A stretch of 49,060 nt of DNA from Bradyrhizobium jicamae (lineage in GTDB: Bacteria; Pseudomonadota; Alphaproteobacteria; Rhizobiales; Xanthobacteraceae), in the NCBI RefSeq assembly GCF_001440395.1, contig NZ_LLXZ01000205.1:528-49587 (forward strand). The letters run 5' to 3'. Numbering within the stretch: position 1 is the first letter of the stretch; each line of letters begins with the position of its first letter. The notes under the pieces were generated by a model. That model had not been told where the DNA came from and made no database searches. It saw only the letters and a list, made by a program, of their open reading frames with translations. Below are positions 8,496 through 16,604 of the stretch, piece after piece. A program made the position numbers and the translations under genes.

Positions 8496-8906
8496 TCAGC
8501 TTCCCGGCGTCCAGGCCTGATAATCGCCGGTCGCCTTGGGGCGACGGCCACTGACCAGCGTCGAGCCGGAGGGACGATAGGCCGCGGGCGTGCCGGTCAG
8601 GTTCGGCTGGTGCGGCTTTTCCCATTCGCGCGGCGTGTAGCTCTGTTCGGTCGGCGCGACATCGACGGTGTGATGCAGCCAGCCGTGCCATGACGGCGGC
8701 ACCCGGCTCGCCTCGGCATAGCCATTATAGATGACCCAGCGCCGCTCGAAGCCGAGCGTCGGATCGATCTTGCGGCCCTTGGTGCGGTAGTAGCGGTTGC
8801 CCTGCTCGTCCTCGCCGACCAGTTCGCCGAATCGCCACGTCCACAATTGCGTGCCGAACGTCTGGCCGCTCCACCAGGTGAAAAACTTCAGCAAGAACTG
8901 CTTCAT
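8496..8906 (-). CDS. NADH:ubiquinone oxidoreductase accessory subunit NDUFA12 family
   Basis: A 136-residue homologue of the complex I accessory subunit NDUFA12 (B17.2), which alphaproteobacteria share with mitochondria. Visible family signatures are LVGEDEQGNRYY, RRWVIYNG and the WHGWLHHTVDVAPTE block. The C-terminal tail is Pro-rich (YRPSGSTLVSGRRPKATGDY). It should sit on the cytoplasmic arm of respiratory complex I. The ATG at 8906 opens MKQFLLKFFTWWSG, as expected, and the long upstream frame is a shadow of the next gene. In related genomes as I recall, this gene is often close to a DUF2155 gene. Here about 8 kb separates it from the DUF2155 candidate. Confidence 0.93.
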   Translation of the reverse strand: MKQFLLKFFTWWSGQTFGTQLWTWRFGELVGEDEQGNRYYRTKGRKIDPTLGFERRWVIYNGYAEASRVPPSWHGWLHHTVDVAPTEQSYTPREWEKPHQPNLTGTPAAYRPSGSTLVSGRRPKATGDYQAWTPGS

Positions 8907-9170
8907 GGGGCTCGGCCGGTTCGAGAAAAACGTGCCGCTCTGATGCCATCGGCGGGGCGGATTGTCCAGACAAAGGCTGAGATTCCAGCCTTGCCGGAGG
9001 CGGTTTGCCACGTCCAATTGCGCCCGCTGATGGTCGCGGTATCGGCGCAATCCGTTCATCCCTGGTACAGTTCCGCTGCCACAGGCTGGGTCCGCGCGCA
9101 ATCCATGCGCGGGTTCGGGAACGTACGCCTCTTGAACGGGTTGGCCTATATCCCGGAAATGGAGTCTACA

Positions 9171-9833
9171 ATGATCAGTCTGAAAGTTTTGAGTACTGCG
9201 GCAGCGATAGCGCTTACTTTGCCCATGGTCGCAAGCTTTAGCGCCGCTCAGGCGCAGGGTATGGCCGGTGCTCGCGGTGGTGGCGGCGGCGGTGGTGGCG
9301 GCGCAGCTATCGGAGGCGGCGGCGGTGGAGCTATCGGCGGTGGTGGCGGTAGAGGTGGCGGTGGCGCAGCGATCGGTGGAGGTGGCGGCGGTGGCGCGGC
9401 AATTGGCGCAAGCGGCGGCTTTAGAGGTGGCGGCCCCGGCATAGCGGCCGGCGGCGGCGCTGGCATGAGAGGCGGTGGAATGGTCGGAGGACCCGTTGCG
9501 ACACCGGGCATCCGGCCCGGCGGCGGTGCAGTTGTCGCAGGCCGCGGCCCGGGGAACTGGTCTGGTAGCGGCTGGCGTCACCATCACCACCGTCCCGGTT
9601 TCTGGCCGGGCTTTGCGGTTGGTGCCGGTATCGGCTCAGCCTACGGCTACTACGGCAACTCCTATTATTACGATGATCCCTACTACTATGACGACACCGC
9701 CGTGGTCGCTGCGGCGCCCCCGGCCGGCGATGATGCCGTGGCGTATTGCATGCAGAGGTACAAATCCTACGATCCGGCGTCAGGCACCTATCTTGGCTAT
9801 GACGGCCAGCGGCACCCCTGCCCGGCGCAATAA
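9171..9833 (+). CDS. Secreted glycine-rich protein with BA14K-like C-terminus
   Basis: A 220-residue secreted protein. A signal peptide (MISLKVLSTAAAIALTLPMV, cleavage after AQAQ) is followed by about 110 residues of Gly-rich repeats (AIGGGGGG units), a Tyr/Asp-rich patch (SYYYDDPYYYDD) and a C-terminal domain AVAYCMQRYKSYDPASGTYL ending GYDGQRHPC. That end matches the BA14K pattern of a Cys, YDPASGTY, YDG and a final Cys, as in the gene at 30693. BA14K proteins from Brucella are known as immunoreactive, lectin-like surface proteins; the role here is inferred only. The ATG at 9171 has ggag about 8 bases upstream. Confidence 0.88.
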   Translation: MISLKVLSTAAAIALTLPMVASFSAAQAQGMAGARGGGGGGGGGAAIGGGGGGAIGGGGGRGGGGAAIGGGGGGGAAIGASGGFRGGGPGIAAGGGAGMRGGGMVGGPVATPGIRPGGGAVVAGRGPGNWSGSGWRHHHHRPGFWPGFAVGAGIGSAYGYYGNSYYYDDPYYYDDTAVVAAAPPAGDDAVAYCMQRYKSYDPASGTYLGYDGQRHPCPAQ

Positions 9834-9854
9834 CTGGCCATCATGAGTTCGAAG

Positions 9855-9886
9855 GGCGGCGCATTCCCCTGCGCCGCCTTTCTCGT
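9855..9886. terminator. Terminator hairpin between convergent genes
   Basis: A 9-bp perfect stem GGCGGCGCA (9855-9863) and TGCGCCGCC (9870-9878) with a 6-base loop is followed by TTTCTCGTT. It lies between the convergent Gly-rich protein and EamA genes. The T-rich side favours termination of the plus-strand gene. Confidence 0.75.
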
Positions 9887-9893
9887 TCCAGAA

Positions 9894-10784
9894 TTACGAG
9901 CGCAGCGCCACCGCGACACCGCCGAGCGTGAACACCAGCGCGGCGATTTCGCGCAGACCGAGCGGTTCGTGAAGCATCGCCGCCGCCGCAAGCACGCCGA
10001 TGACGGGAACCAACAAGGTTCCGATCGAGGCCGTTGCCGCCGGCAACCGTTCCAGCGCGGCAAACCAGCACACGTAGCACAGGCAGAACTGGATCAGCGT
10101 CATATAGACCAGCGACGCCCAGCCGACCGATGACAGCGCAGCCAGTTGCGGCTGCTCGACCGCAAGTCCGACGATTGCGATCGGCACGCAGCCGAGCCCG
10201 ATCTGCCAGGCGGCCAGCGACAGCGGCGGCATCGCCAGCGGGAAATGCTTGGTCAGGACGGTGCCGAGCCCGACGCAGACCGCGCCTGCCAGCGCGAACG
10301 CGATGCCCGGCAATTTTTCGACACTGGCGTCGATGCCATGGCCGCCGATCAGCACGGCGATGCCGGCAAGCGCGACCGTCAGCGCGACAGCGCGGAGCGG
10401 CGACAGCCGCTCACCCAGGATCGGCCATGCCAGAAACGCCACCCAGACCGGAATCGATATGCCGAGCACCGCGGCCTCGCTGGCGTTGAGCCATAACAGC
10501 GCCAGCCCCATGAACGCGACCCAGCCGCCGATCGTCAGCGTCGAAACCAGCAGGAGCCGCAGCCACATCGCCCGCGGCACGGTCAATTTTTGCCGCCACG
10601 CGAGCGCAAACAGCGCGAGCGCCGCGGCGCCGGCGATGCCGCACAGGCCGCGCGAGGACAATGGCGGCCATTCGCTCAGCAAATGTTTCATAATCGGGAA
10701 GTTGAGACCCCACCCGACCGACGTGACCGCAAGCAGGATGAGCCCGAGCGGCGACAGCCGTCCCGAAAAATTGGTCAACGACAT
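9894..10784 (-). CDS. DMT superfamily (EamA) transporter, paralogue 1
   Basis: A 296-residue inner-membrane protein with ten hydrophobic segments arranged as two EamA repeats (first about 10-140, second about 150-290). Signatures are the N-terminal AVTSVGWGLNFPIMKHLL and the second-repeat glycine-rich helix PLGLREIAALVFTLGGVAVA. Such proteins usually export amino acids or other small metabolites; no substrate can be given. The nearest relative in the window is the exporter at 16605, which has the same length and matching N- and C-terminal motifs. The ATG at 10784 is chosen over an upstream frame extension that has no membrane-protein character. It is divergent from the response-regulator operon. 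Confidence 0.9.
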   Translation of the reverse strand: MSLTNFSGRLSPLGLILLAVTSVGWGLNFPIMKHLLSEWPPLSSRGLCGIAGAAALALFALAWRQKLTVPRAMWLRLLLVSTLTIGGWVAFMGLALLWLNASEAAVLGISIPVWVAFLAWPILGERLSPLRAVALTVALAGIAVLIGGHGIDASVEKLPGIAFALAGAVCVGLGTVLTKHFPLAMPPLSLAAWQIGLGCVPIAIVGLAVEQPQLAALSSVGWASLVYMTLIQFCLCYVCWFAALERLPAATASIGTLLVPVIGVLAAAAMLHEPLGLREIAALVFTLGGVAVALRS

Positions 10785-10960
10785 GGCAGGTTCTAGATCC
10801 GGAACCGGGATTGCATTTGTTCTTGTTCTGACGTGCGAAACAGAATTGCTCTCGACAACTTTTGTGTGCACTCTACCATACAGACGACCTGTCGGCGTTT
10901 CGACTTAATCGTCGTATGGGATGTGCGCCTGACCGCCGTCCGAAGGAAGAAGGAATCATC

Positions 10961-11365
10961 GTGCCGCGCGTTCTCGTGGTCGATGACGACCCGATGGTAT
11001 GCGTTGCCATCGAGGTTTGTCTGACGCGCAAGGGTTTCGAGGTCACCGTTGCCGACGGTGGTGAAGCAGGAATGCGCGCTCTCGAAGCCGACGATTTCGA
11101 CGTCATGCTGGTCGACGTGTTCATGCCGCATATGCGCGGCTTCGAATCGATTCGAATGTTTCACGAGCGCAGACCGGGTGTGCCCGTTATCGCGATGTCG
11201 GGCTACGCCTTCGCCAACGCCGAACGCGCGCCGGATTTCCTGCGGATGACCATCGAGCTCGGCGCGGCATGCTGCCTGCGCAAGCCGTTCACGCCGGACG
11301 CGCTGTTGACCTCGGTCAATCAATGCCTCACCAAACCGAAAGCTTCCGCGCAGCACTCAGAATAA
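10961..11365 (+). CDS. Single-domain response regulator (CheY-like)
   Basis: A 134-residue stand-alone receiver domain with no output domain. The acidic pocket is LVVDDDP (residues 5-11), the phospho-acceptor is Asp52 in VMLVDVFMP, Ser80 lies in IAMSGYAF and Lys108 in CCLRKPF, so all active residues are present. The start is GTG at 10961, six to eight bases after aaggaagaagga, which is much better than the in-frame ATG at 10916. It ends 18 bases before the hybrid kinase gene, so both probably form one operon. It may be a phosphate-accepting partner or sink for that kinase. Confidence 0.9.
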   Translation: MPRVLVVDDDPMVCVAIEVCLTRKGFEVTVADGGEAGMRALEADDFDVMLVDVFMPHMRGFESIRMFHERRPGVPVIAMSGYAFANAERAPDFLRMTIELGAACCLRKPFTPDALLTSVNQCLTKPKASAQHSE

Positions 11366-11383
11366 TGAAGTAAGCAACTCGCA

Positions 11384-13618
11384 ATGCCCTCGCAGCGTAT
11401 CATTCTTGGAATTGGCCTCGCCATCCTCCTCGTTATCGGCGCTGCCTCGATCGGTCTGGATCTCAAGTCGCGGTCCGATGCGGCCTCGGTCGACCGCGCG
11501 CTCGGAATCCTTAGCAAGCTCTCCGACATGCGCCCGCTGCTGCGTAGCGCGGAAAGCGCGGCGCGCGCATTCGCGCTTACCGGCGATGAGAAGTTCGCCA
11601 GGGAATACCGCGAGGCCAGTGACGCCATCCTGGCGGCACTGCCGCCACTGATCGAGGCGGTCAAGGACAATCCCACCGAAAAACAGTTGATCGAACAGAC
11701 CAAGGCGCTGGTGGAGCGCCAGATTGCTGTCAATGGCGAGCTGATCAGGCTTCGCAATGCGGGAGACAGCGCCGCGGTCGCCGATCTCGTCGGCCAGGAA
11801 GATCGCGAGGCCACGGCGACGATCGCCGGAAACCTTGCAAAGGCGGTGGCGGAAGAGCGCCGGCTGCTTTTTGCCAGGCGGGCCGAATCCGAAACCACCG
11901 GAAGGTTCCTGCTGGCGATCGATCTCGCCGGCGTCGCGCTGATTCTGGTTCTCGCCACCGTCCTGACGCTGGCCGCCCGCCGCTCGCGCCAGGAACTGCA
12001 GGATTCGCTGAGCGCCAGCAAGGCCAACAACGAGGCGCTCGAGGCCACGGTCGCCGACCGCACCGAGCATCTGGTTGCCGCGCACGACGAACTCCGCCTC
12101 TCGGCCGCAATCCTGCGCAGCACCTTTCACAGCATGGCGGAGGCGGTGCTCGTCATCGACACCAAGGGAGAGGTGCTGCTCTCCAATCCGGCTGCCGAAA
12201 AGATGCTGCGCTACCGGCCGGGAATGACGATCGAGCTGTTGCGCTCGCTCAGCACGGTTTTTCATGCCGACGGCGTTACGCCGCTGCCGGTCCAGGACAT
12301 GCCCGCCGCCCGCGCGCTGCGTGGCGAGGCGTTCGACGCCAGCGAAATCGTGGTACGCCCAGTGAGCGGCAATCCGCCGGTTCATCTCGTGATCAGCGGC
12401 AGGCCGCTGCGCGACGCCGCGGGCGCGATCAGCGGCGCGGCGCTGGTCTATCATGACATCACGGCCTCGCGGGAAACCGAACACAAGCTGTTGCAGTCGC
12501 AGAAGCTCGACGCCATCGGCAAGCTCACCGGCGGCGTTGCCCACGACTTCAACAACATGCTGACCGTGATCACCGGCACCACCGAAACGCTGGTAGCTGG
12601 CCTGGCGCGGGAACCGGCGTTGCAGAAGACGGCCGAACTGATCGACCAGGCGGCGGAACGCTGCAGCGAGCTGATCCAGCATCTGCTTGCCTTCGCTCGC
12701 CGCCAGCCGCTGCAGCCGCGCAATGTCGACATCAACGCCACCGTACTCGACATCGCAAAACTGCTGCGCCCGACGCTCGGCGAGCAGATCGAGGTCAACT
12801 CGATCCTCGAGCAGGAAATGGCGAGCGCCCATATCGACGCCTCGCAACTCGCCAACTCGCTGCTCAACATGGCGATCAACGCGCGCGACGCGATGCCGAA
12901 CGGCGGCAAGCTGTTGCTGGAGACGCGCAACGTCGTGCTCGACGAGGCATATACGAAAGGAAATCCGGGCGTGAAGCCCGGTCCCTATGTGATGCTCGCG
13001 GTCAGCGACACCGGCGCCGGCATGCCGCAGGACGTGCTGGACAAGGTGTTCGAGCCGTTCTTCACCACCAAGGAGGTCGGCAAGGGCTCAGGCCTCGGGC
13101 TGAGCATGGTCTACGGCTTCGTCAAGCAATCGGGCGGGCACATCCGCATCTATAGCGAGATCGGTCACGGCACCACCATCAAGCTCTATCTGCCCCCTGC
13201 CCGCGGCCAGGTCGAGGCCGCGCCGGCGGCGGCCCCGCCGCTGCCGCACGGCAACGAGACCATCATGGTGGTGGAAGACGACGCGCTGGTGCGCAATTTC
13301 GTCACCGCGCAATTGCAGAGCCTCGGCTACCGCACCGTGGCCGCCGCCAACGGGCCGGCGGCGATGAATCTGATCGAAGACGGCCAGGCATTCGACCTCC
13401 TGTTCACCGATGTCATCATGCCCGGCAGCATGACCGGACGCGAACTGGCCGACAAGGTGTTGAAACTCCGCCCCGGCATCAAGGTGCTGTATACGTCCGG
13501 CTATACCGACAACGCGATCGTGCACCAGGGCCGCCTCGATCCCGGCGTGCTGCTGCTCACCAAGCCTTACCGGAAGTCGCAGTTGGCGAACATGATCCGC
13601 CGGGCGTTGTCGCGGTGA
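11384..13618 (+). CDS. Hybrid sensor histidine kinase with CHASE3, PAS and receiver domains
   Basis: A 744-residue membrane sensor kinase. TM1 is at residues 6-25, and a periplasmic CHASE3-like helical domain with the pattern LLRSAESAARAFALTGDEKF runs to about 170. TM2 is at 172-197, a coiled coil at 200-240 and a PAS-like domain at about 245-365. The HisKA phospho-acceptor is His387 in GGVAHDFNNML, and the ATPase domain has NMAINARDAM and GKGSGLGLSMVYG. A C-terminal receiver has Asp676 in LLFTDVIMPG and Lys in LLTKPY. The stimulus is unknown. It follows the single-domain regulator by 18 bases, so a phosphorelay between them is likely. Confidence 0.94.
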   Translation: MPSQRIILGIGLAILLVIGAASIGLDLKSRSDAASVDRALGILSKLSDMRPLLRSAESAARAFALTGDEKFAREYREASDAILAALPPLIEAVKDNPTEKQLIEQTKALVERQIAVNGELIRLRNAGDSAAVADLVGQEDREATATIAGNLAKAVAEERRLLFARRAESETTGRFLLAIDLAGVALILVLATVLTLAARRSRQELQDSLSASKANNEALEATVADRTEHLVAAHDELRLSAAILRSTFHSMAEAVLVIDTKGEVLLSNPAAEKMLRYRPGMTIELLRSLSTVFHADGVTPLPVQDMPAARALRGEAFDASEIVVRPVSGNPPVHLVISGRPLRDAAGAISGAALVYHDITASRETEHKLLQSQKLDAIGKLTGGVAHDFNNMLTVITGTTETLVAGLAREPALQKTAELIDQAAERCSELIQHLLAFARRQPLQPRNVDINATVLDIAKLLRPTLGEQIEVNSILEQEMASAHIDASQLANSLLNMAINARDAMPNGGKLLLETRNVVLDEAYTKGNPGVKPGPYVMLAVSDTGAGMPQDVLDKVFEPFFTTKEVGKGSGLGLSMVYGFVKQSGGHIRIYSEIGHGTTIKLYLPPARGQVEAAPAAAPPLPHGNETIMVVEDDALVRNFVTAQLQSLGYRTVAAANGPAAMNLIEDGQAFDLLFTDVIMPGSMTGRELADKVLKLRPGIKVLYTSGYTDNAIVHQGRLDPGVLLLTKPYRKSQLANMIRRALSR

Positions 13619-13623
13619 GCAAC

Positions 13624-13654
13624 CCGCAAGCCTCTGCCCTTGCGGCGTCGTTTT
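13624..13654 (+). terminator. Terminator after hybrid kinase gene
   Basis: CCGCAAG (13624-13630) and CTTGCGG (13639-13645) form a 7-bp stem with an 8-base loop just after the kinase stop, followed by CGTCGTTTT. The stem is moderately strong and the T-tract short. Confidence 0.55.
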
Positions 13655-13723
13655 CAATGCCGGCTTGATATATGAAAAGCGTGAGACGCTGGACGACAAG
13701 ATTCGCGGGAAGAGCCAAGGCTG

Positions 13724-14056
13724 ATGGCCGACGTCATCTACAAGCGCTGCTATTTCGACTGGGGCGGACGATGCGCCTACTGCGATGTTGTACTCTGCCG
13801 GCAAAAGACGGGCGGCAAGGTCAAGGCCAGCATCGACCATTTCATCCCGCTCTCAAAGGGAGGTCAGAACGGCAGGAGCAACCGCGTGCTGTCCTGCTAC
13901 CCCTGCAATCTCGCCAAGAACGACGCCGATCCGCGCGAGACCAATCAGTGGCCCCACGTCGAACAGCGGCTTGCCGCGATCGCCGCTTCGCCGATTATCA
14001 GTCACGGGAAGCTCAGACTGCTCATTCCCGAACTGGAGAGGCAGCTTGCCGTTTAG
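13724..14056 (+). CDS. HNH endonuclease domain protein
   Basis: A 110-residue stand-alone HNH nuclease. Two zinc knuckle pairs, CAYC (Cys17, Cys20) and CYPC (Cys58, Cys61), frame the catalytic ASIDHFIPLSKGG segment (His39), with Asn53 and Asn62 in the later beta-beta-alpha-metal positions. The length and the lack of other domains fit small chromosomal HNH proteins of unknown biology. Some act on phage DNA and others in repair. The start ATG at 13724 has an aagg site seven bases upstream. There is no methylase or restriction partner nearby, so I would not call it a restriction system. Confidence 0.88.
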   Translation: MADVIYKRCYFDWGGRCAYCDVVLCRQKTGGKVKASIDHFIPLSKGGQNGRSNRVLSCYPCNLAKNDADPRETNQWPHVEQRLAAIAASPIISHGKLRLLIPELERQLAV

Positions 14057-14120
14057 GGGGATGAGCGAAAATCCAGCCCCCGTTCTTAGATTCTGCAGTT
14101 TGAAAGTGAGTCGCTTTTTT

Positions 14121-14190
14121 CGTCATGGCCGGGCTTGTCCCGGCCATCCACGTCTTTCTTGGATGCCCGGCACAAGGCCGGGCATGACGA
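14121..14190. repeat. Palindromic repeat (cgtcatggccggg type)
   Basis: CGTCATGGCCGGG at the left and CCGGGCATGACGA at the right are near-perfect inverted arms. Each contains its own smaller hairpin (GGCCGGGCTTGTCCCGGCC on the left, GCCCGGCACAAGGCCGGGC on the right). It occupies most of the gap between the HNH and reductase genes. The type is typical of Bradyrhizobium intergenic elements. Confidence 0.75.
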
Positions 14191-14290
14191 GTTACGTCAA
14201 CGCCCTTGTTTCATCGGCCGCTTTTTGAGTCAGGCCTGATCCACGGAACCCGTGTCGGGCGCCCCTTCTCGAACCGCGCCTACCCGCCCC

Positions 14291-15355
14291 TCACTGCGCG
14301 CCCGAGCCGCCCGCCACGATCTTCTCGTTCAGCTTCTGATCCACGATCTCGACCGTGCGGTCGATCTCGGCGCTGGGGGCGCCGAGCTGATGCGAGATCA
14401 GCTTCACGAGCAGGTCGACGCGCTCGATGAACGGCGCGCCGGCGGCGACTGCGCGCGCTGCCGATGACGGCTTAAGCAGGCTTTCGGCTGCCTTGGCATA
14501 TTTCGCGAACGGCACCTGGTCGGCCGGGTTGGCGCCGAGGCGCCGGGCGATGCCGTCGACATGGTCGTAGATCGACTGCGACAGTTTGAGATCGCCATGC
14601 ACGGCGTCGCGGATCGCCTGCGGCTCGGTCGGCGTGATGCAGCGGTAGTTGCCGGTGAGGAGCATCGACCATTTGGCGAGCGGCACGAACAGCGAGTCGA
14701 ATACCTTCAGCTTCACGGGAACGTCGTGGCCGTCGAGCGTCACCGCGTCGATGTCGGCTTCGAGCTCGCGCAGCAGCTTGTTGTGCTTGTCGTCGGCAAA
14801 GGCGGCGGCCTTGAAGTTGGTGGGCAGGCCGACATGCAGCACGTTGGCCGCCTCTTCCGGCGGACGGAAGGCCTGCGGATCGGGCGAGCACAGCGACACC
14901 AGCCCGGGCTGGAAGCGTTCCCATACCGACGCATTGGTATAGGCCTCCTCCAGGTCCATGTCCGCCAGCGCCGGGATGCGCTTGAGATAAGGCAGCGGCG
15001 GCATGTTCATGATCGACAGGCAAGGCAGCTTCGCCGCGGCGATCTTGACCATCAGTACGCGGATGGTGTGGTTGGTGTATTGCGGCTCCTGCATCGCAAG
15101 GCCGACCAGGTCGTAACGGGAAAGGTTGACCTCGGCGGGCGTGGTCGCGTCCAGCTTGCCCGGCAGGTTGCGCGAGAAGATCGCGCGGTGCACCGCCTCG
15201 TCGCGCAGCTTGATGCGAACCTCGGTGCCGTCGCGGTTGATGAGCTCGGCCGTCTTCTTGCGGCAGACCAGGGTCACGTTGTGACCGGCCATCAAAAGCT
15301 TCGTCGCCAGCAGGGAGCCGTAGGAGGCCCCCAGGATCAAAATGTTGCGCGCCAT
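14291..15355 (-). CDS. Ketopantoate reductase-like NAD(P)-binding protein
   Basis: A 354-residue cytosolic protein with an N-terminal Rossmann fold of the ApbA/PanE type: NILILGASYGSLLATKLLMA near residue 3 (Ser-Tyr inside the glycine motif) and NVTLVCRKK at the end of the second strand. The C-terminal half is helical and includes KLKVFDSLFVPLAKWSMLLTG. It is longer than classical PanE (about 300 residues), and the dinucleotide motif GASYGS differs from the canonical GAGAVG seen in the gene at 44058. It may reduce another 2-keto acid. The ATG at 15355, followed by ARNILILG, is the natural start, with a gagag site upstream. Confidence 0.8.
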   Translation of the reverse strand: MARNILILGASYGSLLATKLLMAGHNVTLVCRKKTAELINRDGTEVRIKLRDEAVHRAIFSRNLPGKLDATTPAEVNLSRYDLVGLAMQEPQYTNHTIRVLMVKIAAAKLPCLSIMNMPPLPYLKRIPALADMDLEEAYTNASVWERFQPGLVSLCSPDPQAFRPPEEAANVLHVGLPTNFKAAAFADDKHNKLLRELEADIDAVTLDGHDVPVKLKVFDSLFVPLAKWSMLLTGNYRCITPTEPQAIRDAVHGDLKLSQSIYDHVDGIARRLGANPADQVPFAKYAKAAESLLKPSSAARAVAAGAPFIERVDLLVKLISHQLGAPSAEIDRTVEIVDQKLNEKIVAGGSGAQ

Positions 15356-15601
15356 GCTCTCTCTTTCACAGGTGATACCAAATTGAATGCCCCCGACCCC
15401 ACCGAGGCCGAAATTTCGCCCGTGGCATACAACGAATAGATAGGTGTTACAATCACATAGCGTTCCTCTTTTTCGTCTCCGGAAGAACGCCCGCCCCCGC
15501 GCCAGGGAGCAATTGACGGCTTTTTCCGGCCGTGGAACCGTTGGATTCGAAACCACACGACCGATGCCTATTCGGCGACGCCATCATGGGAGGACCACAA
15601 C

Positions 15602-16588
15602 GTGTTCACGCGACGCGCTTTTTCGATGTTCGCCGCTGCCACGGTCCTCGCCGGAGCAAGGAGCGCCCGCGCCCAGGGCACCTTTGCCACGCAAAATATC
15701 CGCCTGGTTGTCGGCTATCCGGCCGGCGGCGGGGTCGACATCGTCGCCCGGCTGCTCACGGACCCGATGAAGGCGGCATTCGGCCAGGCGGTGCTGGTTG
15801 AGAACAAGCCCGGCGCGGCGGCGATGATCGCGGCGCAATCGGTCGCGCGCGCGGTCCCCGACGGTCATACGCTCTTGGTCTCCGCGGCCGGCGAGGTCGC
15901 CGTCAACCAGCACATCTACAAGGAGCGGATGGCCTATGATCCGCTGAAGGAGCTGACGCCGGTGGCGCTCGCCGGCATCGTGCCATGCGTGGTGGTGGTG
16001 GCGGCGACCACGCCGGTCAAGACACCGGCGGAGCTGATCGCCTACGCGCTGTCGAACAAGGGAAAGCTCTCGTTCTCTTCCTCTGGAGTCGGCAACCCCC
16101 AGCATCTCGCCGGCGAATTGATGAACCGCATGGCCGGCACCGACGTGCTGCACGTTCCTTATCGCGGGTCTGCACCGGCCGTCACCGACGTGGCTGTCGG
16201 CGCGGTGACGATGAGTTTTTCCAGCCTCGGCGCGGCGCTACCCCTGATTCAAGACGGACGCCTGCGCGCGGTCGCCGTCACTTCGCGCGAGCGCATGCCG
16301 CAATTGCCAGACGTTGCCCCGTTGAGCGAAGGCGCGCCGTCATTGGCCGGATACGAATTGCTCAACTGGTTCGGCGTGTTCGCGCCATCGCCCACGCCGG
16401 AGCCATTGCAGGCCCGCCTGTTCGACGTCGTGTCGAATGCGCTGCAGGAAAAAGCGACGATGGAGAAGCTATCGATCCAGGGCATCGTCCCGCGGCCGAT
16501 GACGCTCGCCGAGCTGCGCGGCTTCGTGCGCTCGGAGAGCGAGAAGTTCGGCAGGATTGCCGAGGCCGCGAAAATCCGGGCCGAATGA
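15602..16588 (+). CDS. Tripartite tricarboxylate transporter substrate-binding protein (TctC/Bug)
   Basis: A 328-residue periplasmic solute-binding protein of the Bug/TctC family. The N-terminal signal is twin-Arg-like (FTRRAFSMFAAATVLAGA, cleavage after ARAQ). Family motifs are IRLVVGYPAGGGVDIVARLL, VENKPGAAAMIAAQSVA, PDGHTLLV and the VPYRGSAPAVTDVAVGAV segment that forms the carboxylate pocket. The start is GTG at 15602 after gggaggaccacaac. No TctA or TctB membrane subunits are adjacent, so it is an orphan receptor, one of three in the window. The ligand is probably an organic carboxylate. Confidence 0.92.
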   Translation: MFTRRAFSMFAAATVLAGARSARAQGTFATQNIRLVVGYPAGGGVDIVARLLTDPMKAAFGQAVLVENKPGAAAMIAAQSVARAVPDGHTLLVSAAGEVAVNQHIYKERMAYDPLKELTPVALAGIVPCVVVVAATTPVKTPAELIAYALSNKGKLSFSSSGVGNPQHLAGELMNRMAGTDVLHVPYRGSAPAVTDVAVGAVTMSFSSLGAALPLIQDGRLRAVAVTSRERMPQLPDVAPLSEGAPSLAGYELLNWFGVFAPSPTPEPLQARLFDVVSNALQEKATMEKLSIQGIVPRPMTLAELRGFVRSESEKFGRIAEAAKIRAE

Positions 16589-16604
16589 GGGATCACGCCG
16601 GGAT

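Noticed and set aside
9248..9511. Pro-rich minus-strand frame (PPPPP runs)
   Set aside because: Exact antisense of the Gly-rich repeats of the BA14K-like protein.
11357..12847. A 496-codon frame antisense to the hybrid kinase
   Set aside because: Shadow frame; the kinase on the other strand has all catalytic motifs.
13724..14056. Restriction-modification or anti-phage system around the HNH gene
   Set aside because: No methyltransferase, helicase or other partner gene within several kb; single HNH proteins are common.
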